From: Brasilonema sp. CT11
Lineage (GTDB): Bacteria; Cyanobacteriota; Cyanobacteriia; Cyanobacteriales; Nostocaceae
NCBI RefSeq assembly: GCF_017982655.1
Contig: NZ_JABXYX010000022.1
Span: 1-64,000 of the forward strand
Direction: 5' to 3'
DNA: 64,000 bases
The position numbers and the translations under genes were made by a program. This document shows, piece by piece, positions 18,010-27,976 of this stretch. The notes under the pieces were generated by a model, which saw only the letters and a list, made by a program, of their open reading frames with translations, was not told where the DNA came from and did not search any database. The first letter of the stretch is position 1; the number at the start of each line of letters is the position of its first letter.

Positions 18010-18558
18010 GCTCCGCCGGAGGAAGTCTCACCCGGCAGACTTTACAAAAATCTGATTATACGCATCAGACGATTTGCTTTCCGTTCTTCTTTAATTAAAT
18101 GCAAGCAAAATCAACTTATGCACTTTTGAGATAGAAATGGCAAATTTTTGTGCTCATCTGACTATTGTAAAACTGCACAAAACTAGACACGCTAATCGTT
18201 GAACACACAATAGTTGATTTGTAAAGTGCGTAAATCCTAGACTCTATGAGCGCGTTTTTCAATCTTGACCTACTCATCTCGGTAACTCCGGGCAAATATC
18301 AGTGTCAAAACTAGTATTCCTGGTGAATCTTTCTCCCCTGAACACCTGTTGTATAAGAATTGGCACTGATGGTTACACTTAATAATAATGCTTTATTTAA
18401 GACTTTACGCTTATTCATAAAAATATTTTTAAACATAGAAAATTGTAGATAGGAGATATCACCAGTAAAAATCTAGACCAAAATCATAAGATTGTTTAAC
18501 ATAATAAAAGACCCCACTAAATTGTGTGTGGTTGTGTGTTGTAAAACTTGGTTGATAC

Positions 18559-18598
18559 ATGGTCAGGGGGTTAGTTCCCTCGTGACCATTTTATTTTT
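18559..18598 (+). terminator. Rho-independent terminator-like hairpin without an upstream gene
   Basis: Perfect 7-base stem ATGGTCA / TGACCAT continued by GGG/CCC pairs, followed by TTTTATTTTT on the plus strand. No plus-strand protein gene ends here, so it could close a noncoding RNA transcribed from the AT-rich DNA upstream. Confidence 0.5.
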
Positions 18599-18986
18599 GA
18601 TTGCACATTCAGCGCCTTAAACTCTCATACATCATAATTATTTAGAAAAATTATATTCAGAGTCATTAATTATGACTTTATACTGGGTAAAATGTTGCTT
18701 GAAATACACTTTTCCAGTATATTAAGTATTTTAAATATAGGACTTCTATTTTCTTTTTGTGAAAGTACCTGCGCTTAAAAAACTCGCTACACCTTTATTC
18801 CTTCTTCGGTATTCCCTGTTTCCTGTTCCCGTTCGGACGTTCGGCGAAGACTTCGGCGTGAGCTCAGTACAAGTCAGTCGAGCCGCTGACGCTCTAGGCG
18901 TTGCCTGTTCCCTGTTAAGCGTTGCCTGTTAAGCGTTCCCTACCTCAACTATGTTTCTATGTCGGCAAAATTATTGATATAGGTTA

Positions 18987-20039
18987 TCAATTAACAGAAA
19001 CTACCCCACGGAAGGAATGAAGTATATTAAAAAACTTATTGAAATCAAAACTTCTGGGGTCAATTCTTTGACCGGAACGATCCACATTTCGGTGAGTTGT
19101 AATCCTCTCATCTGGAACATTACTTTGAGCAAGAAGCCAAGCCAGCGATTGGTATTGAGCCTCTGTATAGCCGGTGTGAGTAGGTTCGTTGTTCATGACG
19201 CCAGATGGTGGTGTTTCTAAACTGACGTGATAAGCGAAATTATTCACAGATGGAAACAGATGAGAATTTGTCTGAACAGTTTCTGCACCAAGCGTTCCAT
19301 CAAACACCGAATGAGCCGCACCAAAGGCTCGCTTTTCTGGTGGGACTATGTAAACAACTGTCCCATCTAGGTTAATCATGGCGTGGTAGCTTGCTTGAAT
19401 ATTACTATCATCGTGAGGAGTTTGAAAAAAATTAATTACACTGGAGGCAGGTGCAGCGGTTTCATGAAGTACTATGATTGGTGGATTGTTGAGAGGTTGA
19501 CCATTAACGTCTGTTGCAAACCGCTCTCCATAGTTTGTTGGGTTTGCCCAAGCAATCTCATATCTAGGTTTGTAAGCCCTAAAAGCTGCAGTGGTTTTGA
19601 CTGTGGAAATACGAGCCTTTTGCAATTGGCTTTTTTGGTTGCTCTTCTGTTGAGGTTGAGACGTTGAATTTTTAGCAGACAAAGCCGTCTTTGGACTTGG
19701 CGTTTTTGTTTGAGGTGCGGGTTGGCTGTTTTGGTTGATTTTTTGTTGAGGTTGAGATGTTGAATTTTGACCAGACAAAGTCGTTTCCGGAATCAAGGCT
19801 GGGGTTTTGACTTGGCTGGGTGATTTTGAGTTTTTACTAGAGAGATCTGTGTTTTGATTTGCTGTTAGTGCTTTAACATGAGGTTGAAAATTGGAATAGT
19901 CACTAGAAATAGTGCTTTGTGGATGTGATGTTGTCTTCTCCTGCCAAAACTCGCTTTTTCTAATAAGCAGCCCCAAAAACAGACCAACAAACACCAAAAT
20001 AACTAGGTGCCATCTAGTTGTCTTTATCTTAAATTTCAT
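18987..20039 (-). CDS. N-acetylmuramoyl-L-alanine amidase (amidase_2/PGRP fold), membrane-anchored
   Basis: A 350-residue protein. Residues ~9-27 are an N-terminal TM anchor (HLVILVFVGLFLGLLI). A low-complexity Ser/Gln/Pro/Lys linker (~35-145) has repeated SKNSTSQPQQK units. The catalytic amidase_2 domain (~155-345) contains PIIVLHETA with the first zinc His, SYHAMINLDGTVVYIVPP, and the later zinc ligands in TTHRNVDRSGQRIDPRSFDF. It should cleave the lactyl-peptide amide bond of peptidoglycan outside the membrane. A single gene with no visible operon partner. Confidence 0.88.
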   Translation of the reverse strand: MKFKIKTTRWHLVILVFVGLFLGLLIRKSEFWQEKTTSHPQSTISSDYSNFQPHVKALTANQNTDLSSKNSKSPSQVKTPALIPETTLSGQNSTSQPQQKINQNSQPAPQTKTPSPKTALSAKNSTSQPQQKSNQKSQLQKARISTVKTTAAFRAYKPRYEIAWANPTNYGERFATDVNGQPLNNPPIIVLHETAAPASSVINFFQTPHDDSNIQASYHAMINLDGTVVYIVPPEKRAFGAAHSVFDGTLGAETVQTNSHLFPSVNNFAYHVSLETPPSGVMNNEPTHTGYTEAQYQSLAWLLAQSNVPDERITTHRNVDRSGQRIDPRSFDFNKFFNILHSFRGVVSVN

Positions 20040-20529
20040 TTTTTTATGATTTTGATAAATATTATTTATATCAATTGAAAGTTATTTCAATTGCCAAAAA
20101 TAAGTTTGAATATGGTTTCTGAATACACAATGACATACAAAATATTTATCTGTCTAGAGGTTTTTTCCCTAAAAATGCTGGGATCATGTCGGTTTTACAA
20201 ATACAGCGCTTTGCAGGGGGCATCCCAAATGTATAAATTTATTTTTTCTTTTGTAGTGCCAAGACTTGCCCCTTGTAGGGACTCCGGAGCCAGACAGCCC
20301 GCTGAAGCAAAAAAAATAGGGAGCATCTTGCTCCCACTACGTATTTCTTGCAAAATTGGGATGCTCCCGCTTTGCATCTAAATGGAGTATAGCGGTTCAT
20401 CCCCTTTCAAGGGTAGGTATTTAAAACTAGCTTCACTCCACAATTTCATATCCTCAAATCACTCTCTGTACTGCCTGATTTATAACTACCTACGTTTGTG
20501 TAACACATTTCGTCAAGGAGTATCAAAAA
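20040..20529. other. Noncoding, with GGGAGCATCTTGCTCCC hairpin
   Basis: Upstream of the amidase and downstream of the PEP-CTERM gene. Contains GGGAGCA/TGCTCCC (20319-20335) and a related GGGATGCTCCC copy at about 20358, a common cyanobacterial palindrome. The short open frames across it lack conserved features and are not called. Confidence 0.55.
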
Positions 20530-21189
20530 TTACCTAAATTTGCCAAATCTTCGCCGCATATTCGCACCCAATCCCAGTGCTGTCAGCGAACCCAAGATTG
20601 TGAGAGGTTCGGGAACTGGTGCTACGTTTGCATTACTGACAGTCAATCGTGATGAGCCAGTCACATCATTACGTCCATCAACAACGCCAATGCCAACGGT
20701 GTAATTGCCTGTAGCTGAGAAGGTATAGTTGAAAGTAGAGTTACCAAGCGTTAGAGGGGTGATGACTGCATTGGTTGTTGAGTTAACAATCGACACAAAA
20801 GCACGGTCAAAACCTGGAGTATCAAAGGTTTGGAAGTTTGAGTTAAAACTAAAAACATCTCCAGCTTGGAAGTTTCTCAAGATGCTGATAGCAGATCCCT
20901 CAGCAACATCAAGCCCAAGCGCTCCCGCACTTAGACCTAAAGAAGATTCAAGTCGCAATGGACCAACAGGCTGATTGCCAGAGACATTATAGTTTGTACC
21001 GCCATCATCACTGCCATCTGGGTAGGCGTTGGTTATTGTAGCTTGAGTTGGAGTTACATTACCAACATCACCCGTTTTATTGAAACTCCCAAGGTCAATA
21101 CCGGCAGCAAAAGAGGGTTTCGCAATCGTGATACTACTTAAGCTGAATAAGCCCAAAGCTACAGTTTTCCAAAAAGTTTTAGCTGACAT
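20530..21189 (-). CDS. PEP-CTERM-anchored exported protein
   Basis: A 219-residue exported protein. The N-terminal signal peptide (~1-29) has VALGLFSLSSITIAKPSFAA with an AxA-type cleavage site. The C-terminus is VPEPLTILGSLTALGLGANM followed by RRRFGKFR: the PEP motif, TM helix and basic tail recognised by exosortase. The middle is beta-rich and Gly/Asn-rich and has no recognised catalytic motif. It is expected on the cell surface or in the sheath. It lies 77 bases downstream of the RTX nuclease gene on the same strand. Confidence 0.85.
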   Translation of the reverse strand: MSAKTFWKTVALGLFSLSSITIAKPSFAAGIDLGSFNKTGDVGNVTPTQATITNAYPDGSDDGGTNYNVSGNQPVGPLRLESSLGLSAGALGLDVAEGSAISILRNFQAGDVFSFNSNFQTFDTPGFDRAFVSIVNSTTNAVITPLTLGNSTFNYTFSATGNYTVGIGVVDGRNDVTGSSRLTVSNANVAPVPEPLTILGSLTALGLGANMRRRFGKFR

Positions 21190-21266
21190 TGAAAACTCCG
21201 TTAATTTAGTTGATGAACTTTGTTGGTAGATGCCAGCACAAAAATGGTAATTGCAACCTTAAGCTC

Positions 21267-24026
21267 TTAAAACACGAAGTTACTAGAACTGTTAAGGTTA
21301 CCCGTACCCAGAAGATTAACCGTGATAAATGGTCGGAAGATGTCTGCGCCTGTAGAACCATCTGCATCAATTTGTACGCTGAAGTTGTTGGAACTACTGC
21401 CTTGAACAACTTTGACATAGTTATCGGCAATAGCATCGGTACCGCTGTAACCTCCAGGTATCAAACTACTTAGTAGTTGGGTGAGAACAATCTTGTCTTT
21501 GCCCACCTCAAAATCATTAATAGTGTCACCTTGGTCGCGTATACTTATGTATACAAATTTGTCATTGCCAGCACCACCAGTGAGCGAGTCTGCGCCCGGA
21601 CCACCGATCAGGACATCATTTCCCGGACCGCCAGTTAATGTGCCACGACCTGTTGTTGATGTATCCTTGATAGCTGGCAAATTAAAGCGAGCTACACTGG
21701 GGTCATGGTCACTCACCTGATCGGCAAACTCTGAGTTAATGTGAACAACATCGAACTCCGAGTTATTGTTCAAATTGCTACTAGCCAGAACGTGATCCAA
21801 AACTTGGGCGTTGCCTTCAAAGTTGTAGGTATAACGTTCGTTTTCAGGCAAGTTTTCAACTAGATCTGTGAGTCCAGCGCTTTTTAGGATGTTGAGTGGG
21901 TTGGAGAACTGGTAATCGTTCAAGTCACCTGCTACAACCACATTGGTGTTGGGATCAACCGCCAGAATGTTCTGGACAAAGTTTTTCACTATTGTCGCTT
22001 GCTGGTTGCGCTGCGTCTCGCTACTGAGGGTAGGGGGTTGATTTGGTCCAAACAGGGGTTGATCGCCGCCTTTAGAGTTGAAGTGGTTAGCAATAACATA
22101 TACACTTTGACCGTTGAAGGCAAATTCCCCAACTAAAGGCTTGCGACTGCTGTTGAAGGCGGAGTTGGTGGGGTCAATGAGACCAGGACTATCCGAGAGT
22201 ACGGGAACACCATTGACGTTGCTGACTGTAGTGCTGGAGGTGGAGGTTCCACCAGGACGATCTATAAAAGAAACGCGGTTGGGATTGAACAGGAAACCCA
22301 CCCGGATATTACCACCAGGTTCACCGCCATTGGTGTCGTCTACTGGATTAATCTGGCGATATTGGTAAGTGGGACCGCCAGCAGCTGCGATCGCATTGAT
22401 TAAAGTCTGGTAGGTTGTGCTAGCATCTACCACACTGTCATTCGTTGGTCCGTTGTTGTCCTGAATTTCTTCTACACTAATGATGTCTGGAGTCTTCAAG
22501 TTATTGACAATCGCACTAGCCAGACCGTTGAACTTAGCCGCACCATCACCAGGATCGAGGTTTTCGACGTTGAAGGTGGCAACTGTGAGTTTGTCGGGAT
22601 CTGTAGAAGTTAAATTAGTGACTTCTTTTGTGAGGTTGTTGGAAATGACAGTTGGTGCAGTAGTTGGCAATACCTCAAAGTTGTTGAAGCTGTAGTCTAC
22701 AACACCTGTAATTGTGCTCAGTTGAGCACCAACGTTAACTGTAGGCAGCTTAGCCAGGGTGCCGTCAATCTGAATCCGTTCTGGATTAAAATCATTTTGA
22801 CTGATGATGCTACCGCCACGCACCGTCCGTCCTGTGGCATTCACACCGTTATCTGCCAGTACCCAGATTTCCCCAAAACTGTTGGTAGGGCTAACTGCTA
22901 CAGGATTGTTAATCTGTACTAGCATTCCTTCCAAGCTTTCATAAAAGTCGATGCCATCTTGGGCAGGGTCGAAAGTCCCACTCGTTTCCACATTGCCAGT
23001 AGCATCATTTTCAATCACCGTGTTTGGAATTGCCCGTCCACCATTGCCCAGAACAATAGGACTAGGCAAAGAATTACCAGTTGAAACTGTGGTAATCGTT
23101 GGGTTGGTAATCTCAGTAGTGGTGAGGTTGTTTGCGCCACCAGAACCACCAGGGCGAAACTCGCTCACTGTACCACTAACTAACACAGAGTTTCCGACAG
23201 CGACTGTTGGCGCAGAATTGGTGAAGACAAAGATCCCTTCTGAGGTGGCATCATTTGTATCTGGGTTGGGGTCTTGGTAGTAAAAGCCGTTGGAACGTAC
23301 AGTTGTGACGATACCGGGAACGTTACTGACCGTTTGACCGTTTAAAGGTGAGATATGTGCTGCACCTTGAATGTCATGGATGCGAGTAGAAGATGTGGGT
23401 GGAGGAGGGGGAGGGGCATTGGTTGCAGAGACAGAGAAGTCATCAATTCCTAAGCCGTGGTCATTTCCAGTATCGTTTAAATCTTCCCACCGTACCCAGA
23501 TTTCTTGATTGGGGGCAAGGGTTAAACCACTTAAAGTAGAAGACAAAACAGTGCGATCGCCCGCTGCGTTACCATCTAATGCACCCGCAGTTGCTGTGGC
23601 TACTGGACTGGTAAAGTCTAGTGCATTAAAGTCAGTCCAGCTACCGGAAGTGATATTGGTTGCGCCAATTTGATATTGAAAATCTAATTTTTGTGGAGTC
23701 GTATTGCCGCCATTTCTCCACTCCTCACCCGTGTAGTTGATGTTGAGTGCGTTAATTGTGTTACTGGTGTTATTGACAAGGCGAACTCCATAGTAAATCG
23801 TATCTGTGCTGCCAGACGCCAACGATCCCAAAGCACGTTCTGTGCTGCCAGCATTACCAAAACTATAAAGTGATCCTGTATTGCTTGACCCAGTGCCTGC
23901 TGTGTAAGCTGTTCTGTTAGAGTACCAGCCAGGAATAGTGGAATCATTCGTCCATGTATTATTACCTGAATTGGCTAACGAATCAAAGTTTTGAGAGTAA
24001 ACACTGCTCAAGTTAATTGGCGGCAT
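21267..24026 (-). CDS. Extracellular endonuclease/exonuclease/phosphatase-family protein with RTX C-terminus (ExeM/NucH-like)
   Basis: A 919-residue protein without a Sec signal. N-terminal beta domain (~1-205); OB-like lower-Ser region (~215-470); the metal-dependent EEP domain (~480-780) has VATFNVENLDPG, SVEEIQDNNG, AGDLNDYQ and the terminal SDHDPS signature. The C-terminal ~120 residues carry Ca-binding RTX nonapeptides (GGPGNDVLIGGPGADSLTGG) and a type I secretion tail. Likely a secreted nuclease or phosphodiesterase, perhaps for phosphate scavenging. The C-terminal domain is strikingly similar to that of the gene at 24364-26868. Confidence 0.88.
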   Translation of the reverse strand: MPPINLSSVYSQNFDSLANSGNNTWTNDSTIPGWYSNRTAYTAGTGSSNTGSLYSFGNAGSTERALGSLASGSTDTIYYGVRLVNNTSNTINALNINYTGEEWRNGGNTTPQKLDFQYQIGATNITSGSWTDFNALDFTSPVATATAGALDGNAAGDRTVLSSTLSGLTLAPNQEIWVRWEDLNDTGNDHGLGIDDFSVSATNAPPPPPPTSSTRIHDIQGAAHISPLNGQTVSNVPGIVTTVRSNGFYYQDPNPDTNDATSEGIFVFTNSAPTVAVGNSVLVSGTVSEFRPGGSGGANNLTTTEITNPTITTVSTGNSLPSPIVLGNGGRAIPNTVIENDATGNVETSGTFDPAQDGIDFYESLEGMLVQINNPVAVSPTNSFGEIWVLADNGVNATGRTVRGGSIISQNDFNPERIQIDGTLAKLPTVNVGAQLSTITGVVDYSFNNFEVLPTTAPTVISNNLTKEVTNLTSTDPDKLTVATFNVENLDPGDGAAKFNGLASAIVNNLKTPDIISVEEIQDNNGPTNDSVVDASTTYQTLINAIAAAGGPTYQYRQINPVDDTNGGEPGGNIRVGFLFNPNRVSFIDRPGGTSTSSTTVSNVNGVPVLSDSPGLIDPTNSAFNSSRKPLVGEFAFNGQSVYVIANHFNSKGGDQPLFGPNQPPTLSSETQRNQQATIVKNFVQNILAVDPNTNVVVAGDLNDYQFSNPLNILKSAGLTDLVENLPENERYTYNFEGNAQVLDHVLASSNLNNNSEFDVVHINSEFADQVSDHDPSVARFNLPAIKDTSTTGRGTLTGGPGNDVLIGGPGADSLTGGAGNDKFVYISIRDQGDTINDFEVGKDKIVLTQLLSSLIPGGYSGTDAIADNYVKVVQGSSSNNFSVQIDADGSTGADIFRPFITVNLLGTGNLNSSSNFVF

Positions 24027-24363
24027 GAAAAAACCTCATTTGCTGTAGAAAGAGTGAATCATGGGACTTACGCAAAAACCCTTTTAAACCCTCTTACCTT
24101 TGTGCTCTTTGTGTCCTACCCTGCGGGAAGCTCTATGGCTAACGCCACGCCTTACGGCTATCGGGGAGAACCTCCGGTTCCGCTGCGCTAACGCAGTCGC
24201 CTACGGAGGGAAACCCTCCTGCAGCGCTGTCTCACCGCTCCGCGTCTATGCGGTTTATTTTTTCATTTTTATTAAACGAACCGCCAAGACGCCAAGGACG
24301 CCAAGAAAAGAGAGAAGAGGGAATTTCACGAATCATTTAGGACTGCGACATTAGTTTCAGTCG
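24027..24363. other. Noncoding between the two RTX genes, with interspersed repeats
   Basis: 24110-24245 holds repeat pieces such as GGGAAGCTCTATGGCTAACG, GCTGCGCTAACGCAG and GGAGGGAAACCCTCC; the last recurs near 32050. 24270-24320 has the CGCCAAGACGCCAAGGACGC repeat. No gene is supported. Confidence 0.5.
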
Positions 24364-26868
24364 TTAGAAAACGAAGTTTCTTGGATCGTTCAAAGTACCC
24401 GTACTTGTGGATGTCAAATTAACTGTGATAAAAGGTCGGAAAATATCTCCGCCTGTAGGACCATCTGCATCAATTTGTACACTGAAGTTGTTGGCACTAC
24501 TGCCTTGGACAACTTTGACATAGTTATCAGCTATGGCGTTGGTACCGTTGTATCCTCCAGAAACTAAGCTATCAAGCAGTTGAGTCAAAACAATCTTATC
24601 TGTACCAACTTTAAAGTCAGTAATTGTATCGCCACTATCGCGAATATTGGTATAGACAAATTGGTCATAACCATCGCCACCAGTGAGTGTATCTGCACCT
24701 GCACCACCAATGATGGTATCGTTTCCTTCTGTACCAGTGATACTATCCCGACCGGAGGTGCCGTTGAAGACTTTACCAACGGTGTCGCCCAAGGTAACAG
24801 TATCACTGCGGAACTTTTTGAAATTGTTCTGTGCTAAATCTTTAGCGGCTGTTCCGTTGTTGTAGAAAACAGTATCACCGTTATCTGTCAACAACTGTAG
24901 TTGGCTGGTGCTTGTGAGATTATCGGGAACTGCAACAATAGACTCAAAACTACCACCAGTATTTAGTGCTGTTAAATTTGCACTACGCAGTTCGGGAGCA
25001 TCTGTTGGGTTACCTGTCCAAGTGAACAGGCGGAAATCATTGGGAGCAGTTCCTGTGCTAGAACCAGTAGAACCAGCAATAATAACGTACTGGTTACTGG
25101 CATTGCGTTGAATCTCGCGAATCCCGCGACCACCCAAGTCAAGTAGAATGGGAGCGCCAAAGGTCGCAGATCCCTGTGTACCGCCACCAGTGGAAGATAA
25201 TAAGGATGTAAAGTTTGTGACTGGAACAATCAGCGCGTCGCTGCGGTTACTTGCAGGTTCAAGGGGGGCACGAAAAGCGACGTAAGCGGTGGTGTTATTC
25301 GGTGCGATTGTCAAACCTTCAATGTTGTAACCGTTCGTACTTTCAGGTATAACTCCAGGTGTAGCACTGGCAGTCAGTCCCAGGTAATTGGCACCCAAAC
25401 CGTGACCGTTGTTCTTATCCCATGCCGTCACGTCTTGTTCTAGATAGTCGTAACGTCCTTGATAGCTGAGGGTAGTGTTCGCACCTGTGCCAGATATCTG
25501 CGTTGCAAATAGGCGATCGCGGTTCGGTCTACTGTCACCTGTGGAGGAGTTACTATTGGAACCTGTCCAGTAGATCGTGTTATTCAGACGGGTTGCGGCT
25601 TCGATGTCTACTTCTCTGATTGCACCGCTACCGCTAGTATCTGTGAGTCCCAGAGATGACGTGAAGTCGAAGCCATTGAGTGCTAAACCAGATTGATTGC
25701 GATCGTAAAGCCGAAGCACTTGGTTTTCATCATCGCCCACCAGCATGTAGTTGGAATCAATGGCGATCGCTGTGGATGCATCACTCGTTCCCGTGTGGAA
25801 GTGGGTGGTGTTAGGGGTAACCGATGCTGCCGAAGCTGCGTAATTGACTAAATAAGAATTGGTGTTAGTGCCATCGCTGACAGTAACTGTAACATCGGCA
25901 AAGCCTACACCAGTCGGATTAATCTTGAGATTGCGACTTGCACCGGTGCCACTGAGAGTCAGGTTAGCATTGGTGACAACGTTTGGATTGTTGCTAACTG
26001 CTGTGACTGTTAAGTTATTGAGTGGGGTATCGGCGTCTGCAATCGTGAAATCAAGTCCCAACGTTTTTGCTGGATCTGTGGGATCTGCGATTACACCGCT
26101 TACCGCCCCAGCACTTGTTGCCGGAAGATTCACGAAAGGTGAGGCAGTTGCTTCCTGAATCGTTGGTGCTGCACCACTACCACCACCACTGGTGAGGGTA
26201 ATGGCAGAGGAGTTATTAGTTGCCGGACTGATGTTCCAGCTACGTGCTGTAGTGAAGGTATTTGTCGTCGTATTAAATGTACCATTAGCGACTATGACAT
26301 CTCCTGAAGCGGGATCGGGTGCTAAGAAGCTGTTAGATTGAAGCTTTCCACCAGAATAGCGATCATTCACAGGCAACTGGTAGCCTGCGGTACCGCCACT
26401 GACGACTGCATTACCTTCGGCAGTACCAAAAAAGATAGCGTCGGTAGGAACAGTAGAATTTGTGAGATTGTTGATATTGACATTAAACACTCCAACAGCA
26501 TCAGCGCTGCCACCGCCATTACCCAGTACGCCTGCTGAGTTGGCGTTACCAAAGCGATCGCCATTTGTCGTTGCCGTATTGATCGTACGTAGTTTTCTGC
26601 CAGTCGGTGCAAGTGAGGAACCACCAACATAAACAACATCACCCGCATTCACAACACCGCTTGTAATGTCAAAGCCATAAGTAATACTACCACCTGCGAT
26701 CCAGCCACTGGAAGTAGCAGTGCCATTGTCGGTAAAAACAACGCTATAGGGATTTGCCGAAAAATCAATCGTCTGAGTTGCTAGTAACTCGACATACTCG
26801 AAAGGTGAATCGTTTCCAGACGGGTTAGTAAATATTTCCGAAATTAATAAACCTGGGTTCGACGCCAT
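24364..26868 (-). CDS. Secreted lamin-tail-like / DUF3616 protein with RTX C-terminus
   Basis: An 834-residue protein without a Sec signal. Residues ~5-130 (LLISEIFTNPSGNDSPFEYV) look like a lamin-tail-type beta domain. A cadherin-like Ig segment (~245-345) precedes a beta-propeller-like region with DUF3616 features (IDSNYMLVGDDENQVLRLYD, GYNIEGLTIAPNNTTAYVAF). The C-terminal RTX part (TEGNDTIIGGAGADTLTGGD) and tail (DNYVKVVQGSSANNFSVQID) nearly duplicate those of the neighbouring nuclease. Likely exported by type I secretion and surface- or medium-located. Biochemical role unknown. Confidence 0.8.
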   Translation of the reverse strand: MASNPGLLISEIFTNPSGNDSPFEYVELLATQTIDFSANPYSVVFTDNGTATSSGWIAGGSITYGFDITSGVVNAGDVVYVGGSSLAPTGRKLRTINTATTNGDRFGNANSAGVLGNGGGSADAVGVFNVNINNLTNSTVPTDAIFFGTAEGNAVVSGGTAGYQLPVNDRYSGGKLQSNSFLAPDPASGDVIVANGTFNTTTNTFTTARSWNISPATNNSSAITLTSGGGSGAAPTIQEATASPFVNLPATSAGAVSGVIADPTDPAKTLGLDFTIADADTPLNNLTVTAVSNNPNVVTNANLTLSGTGASRNLKINPTGVGFADVTVTVSDGTNTNSYLVNYAASAASVTPNTTHFHTGTSDASTAIAIDSNYMLVGDDENQVLRLYDRNQSGLALNGFDFTSSLGLTDTSGSGAIREVDIEAATRLNNTIYWTGSNSNSSTGDSRPNRDRLFATQISGTGANTTLSYQGRYDYLEQDVTAWDKNNGHGLGANYLGLTASATPGVIPESTNGYNIEGLTIAPNNTTAYVAFRAPLEPASNRSDALIVPVTNFTSLLSSTGGGTQGSATFGAPILLDLGGRGIREIQRNASNQYVIIAGSTGSSTGTAPNDFRLFTWTGNPTDAPELRSANLTALNTGGSFESIVAVPDNLTSTSQLQLLTDNGDTVFYNNGTAAKDLAQNNFKKFRSDTVTLGDTVGKVFNGTSGRDSITGTEGNDTIIGGAGADTLTGGDGYDQFVYTNIRDSGDTITDFKVGTDKIVLTQLLDSLVSGGYNGTNAIADNYVKVVQGSSANNFSVQIDADGPTGGDIFRPFITVNLTSTSTGTLNDPRNFVF

Positions 26869-26950
26869 AAGTGATCCTTGTTTGGTGTGTATAAGCAGGA
26901 GCGATCGCTCCGACGGTTCGGATAAGATCAGAACGCCTGCGGCGATCGCC

Positions 26951-27124
26951 TTAAAAAGCTACGGTGTATACACATCTCGTTCAAAACCTCACCCTCGCTT
27001 TTAGCTGCGCTAAAATCTTTCCCTCTCCTTGGTAAGGAGAGGGATGCCCGATAGGGCAGGGTGAGGTTTTGCGCGAATGAGTGGGTAATTCAAGAACTTG
27101 TGTGTACACCGTAGCCTTAAAAAG
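26951..27124. repeat. Nested palindromic element (MITE-like)
   Basis: Outer imperfect arms AAAGCTACGGTGTATACACA and TGTGTGTACACCGTAGCCTT; within them perfect arms AAAACCTCACCCT / AGGGTGAGGTTTT (26983-27070); and innermost CCCTCTCCTT / AAGGAGAGGG. The whole ~174 bases would fold into one long stem. No coding capacity. Confidence 0.7.
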
Positions 27125-27151
27125 GGGGTAAATAGGTAAACGGGTTGATAG

Positions 27152-27170
27152 CCCCCCTTTTTAAGGGGGG
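27152..27170. repeat. CCCCCC/GGGGGG palindrome
   Basis: CCCCCC-TTTTTAA-GGGGGG followed by TTGGGGGGATC, a very common cyanobacterial interspersed palindrome; noncoding. Confidence 0.6.
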
Positions 27171-27976
27171 TTGGGGGGATCTTCTTTGAGATAAGCTCTT
27201 TAATCGAACCGTATTGGAAGCGATACCTTCGGTGGGCTTCGCCAACGCACAAATAACAGGAGTTGTAATCTCCCATATCAGGAGATTTCAATCACGAATT
27301 TGCTAGAGACAGCGACAACAGACGCCCAGATAGCAGCAATACGATATGTTGCTACAAGGCGATCGCCAATCATCGAAGAATAGTGGAATTTTGGTAGAAG
27401 CCGTCAACTGGTAGGTTGCAACTTTGCCTGGTTCTGGAGGTATAGATTCCCTGTGGTTACACTAATACTTTCTAGTGTCAACTCATTTGATGTTTCAGTA
27501 AGCTACAAAGAATACATTGTTTAAAATCTTACTGTATATAAAAGTAAGTAAGACTAGCAAATAACATCTGTAAAGCTTTGGTAAACGCAATTACGTGTTA
27601 TCACTTGCACAGTATAAAACTAATAGAAACAATTTGAGATTAACTCTGAGTTAAGTTAGTTTTAACAGTTAGCAGCTAAAAAATAATATAATGTCCACCT
27701 AACTACTTACGATATGTCCGCAGCGAGTGGAACGAAGTGGAGCGTGGCAATCCCATCAACTGGTGCTTAGTGAGAGATTGTGGGATTGCTGAGTCCCAAG
27801 GGGACACGCTACGCGTTCGCTCTTAGCGTGCGCTTTGCGCTTACGTCGTCCCTCCTCGCAATGACAAGTTATTTTATGATTAAAAAATAAAAACTGGGAT
27901 GCACCCTATTGGGTGTTGTTTCTTGTGTCGAGTAACGCATTTCTTGTTCTTGGCGTTTCTCCTGTAATTGTGATTG

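Larger units (their letters stand above)
17828..18986. other. 1.2-kb noncoding region
   Basis: No gene supported. 17957-18009 is a palindromic repeat. The stretch 18060-18540 is AT-rich without codon structure and may hold an unrecognised RNA ending at the terminator-like hairpin at 18559-18598. From 18830 to 18950 there are repeated TTCCCTGTTCC / GCGTTGCCTGTTAAGCG units, decayed interspersed repeats. Confidence 0.5.
26869..27976. other. 1.1-kb noncoding region with several repeat elements
   Basis: Contains a nested palindromic element (26951-27124) and a G/C palindrome (27152-27170). At 27785-27850 is the interspersed repeat CAAGGGGACACGCTACGCG, related to the one inserted in the transposase relic near 49030. 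The stretch 27470-27710 is AT-rich with no feature seen. Frames crossing the repeats are not genes. Confidence 0.55.

Noticed and set aside
20091-20381. 96-aa plus-strand frame
   Set aside because: Covers an interspersed hairpin repeat; no ribosome site and no recognisable domain.
24100-24354. 84-aa frame between the RTX genes
   Set aside because: Translation of GC-rich interspersed repeats and the CGCCAAGACGCC repeat; not a gene.
27010-27291. 93-aa minus-strand frame
   Set aside because: Lies across two palindromic repeat elements; no conserved protein features.
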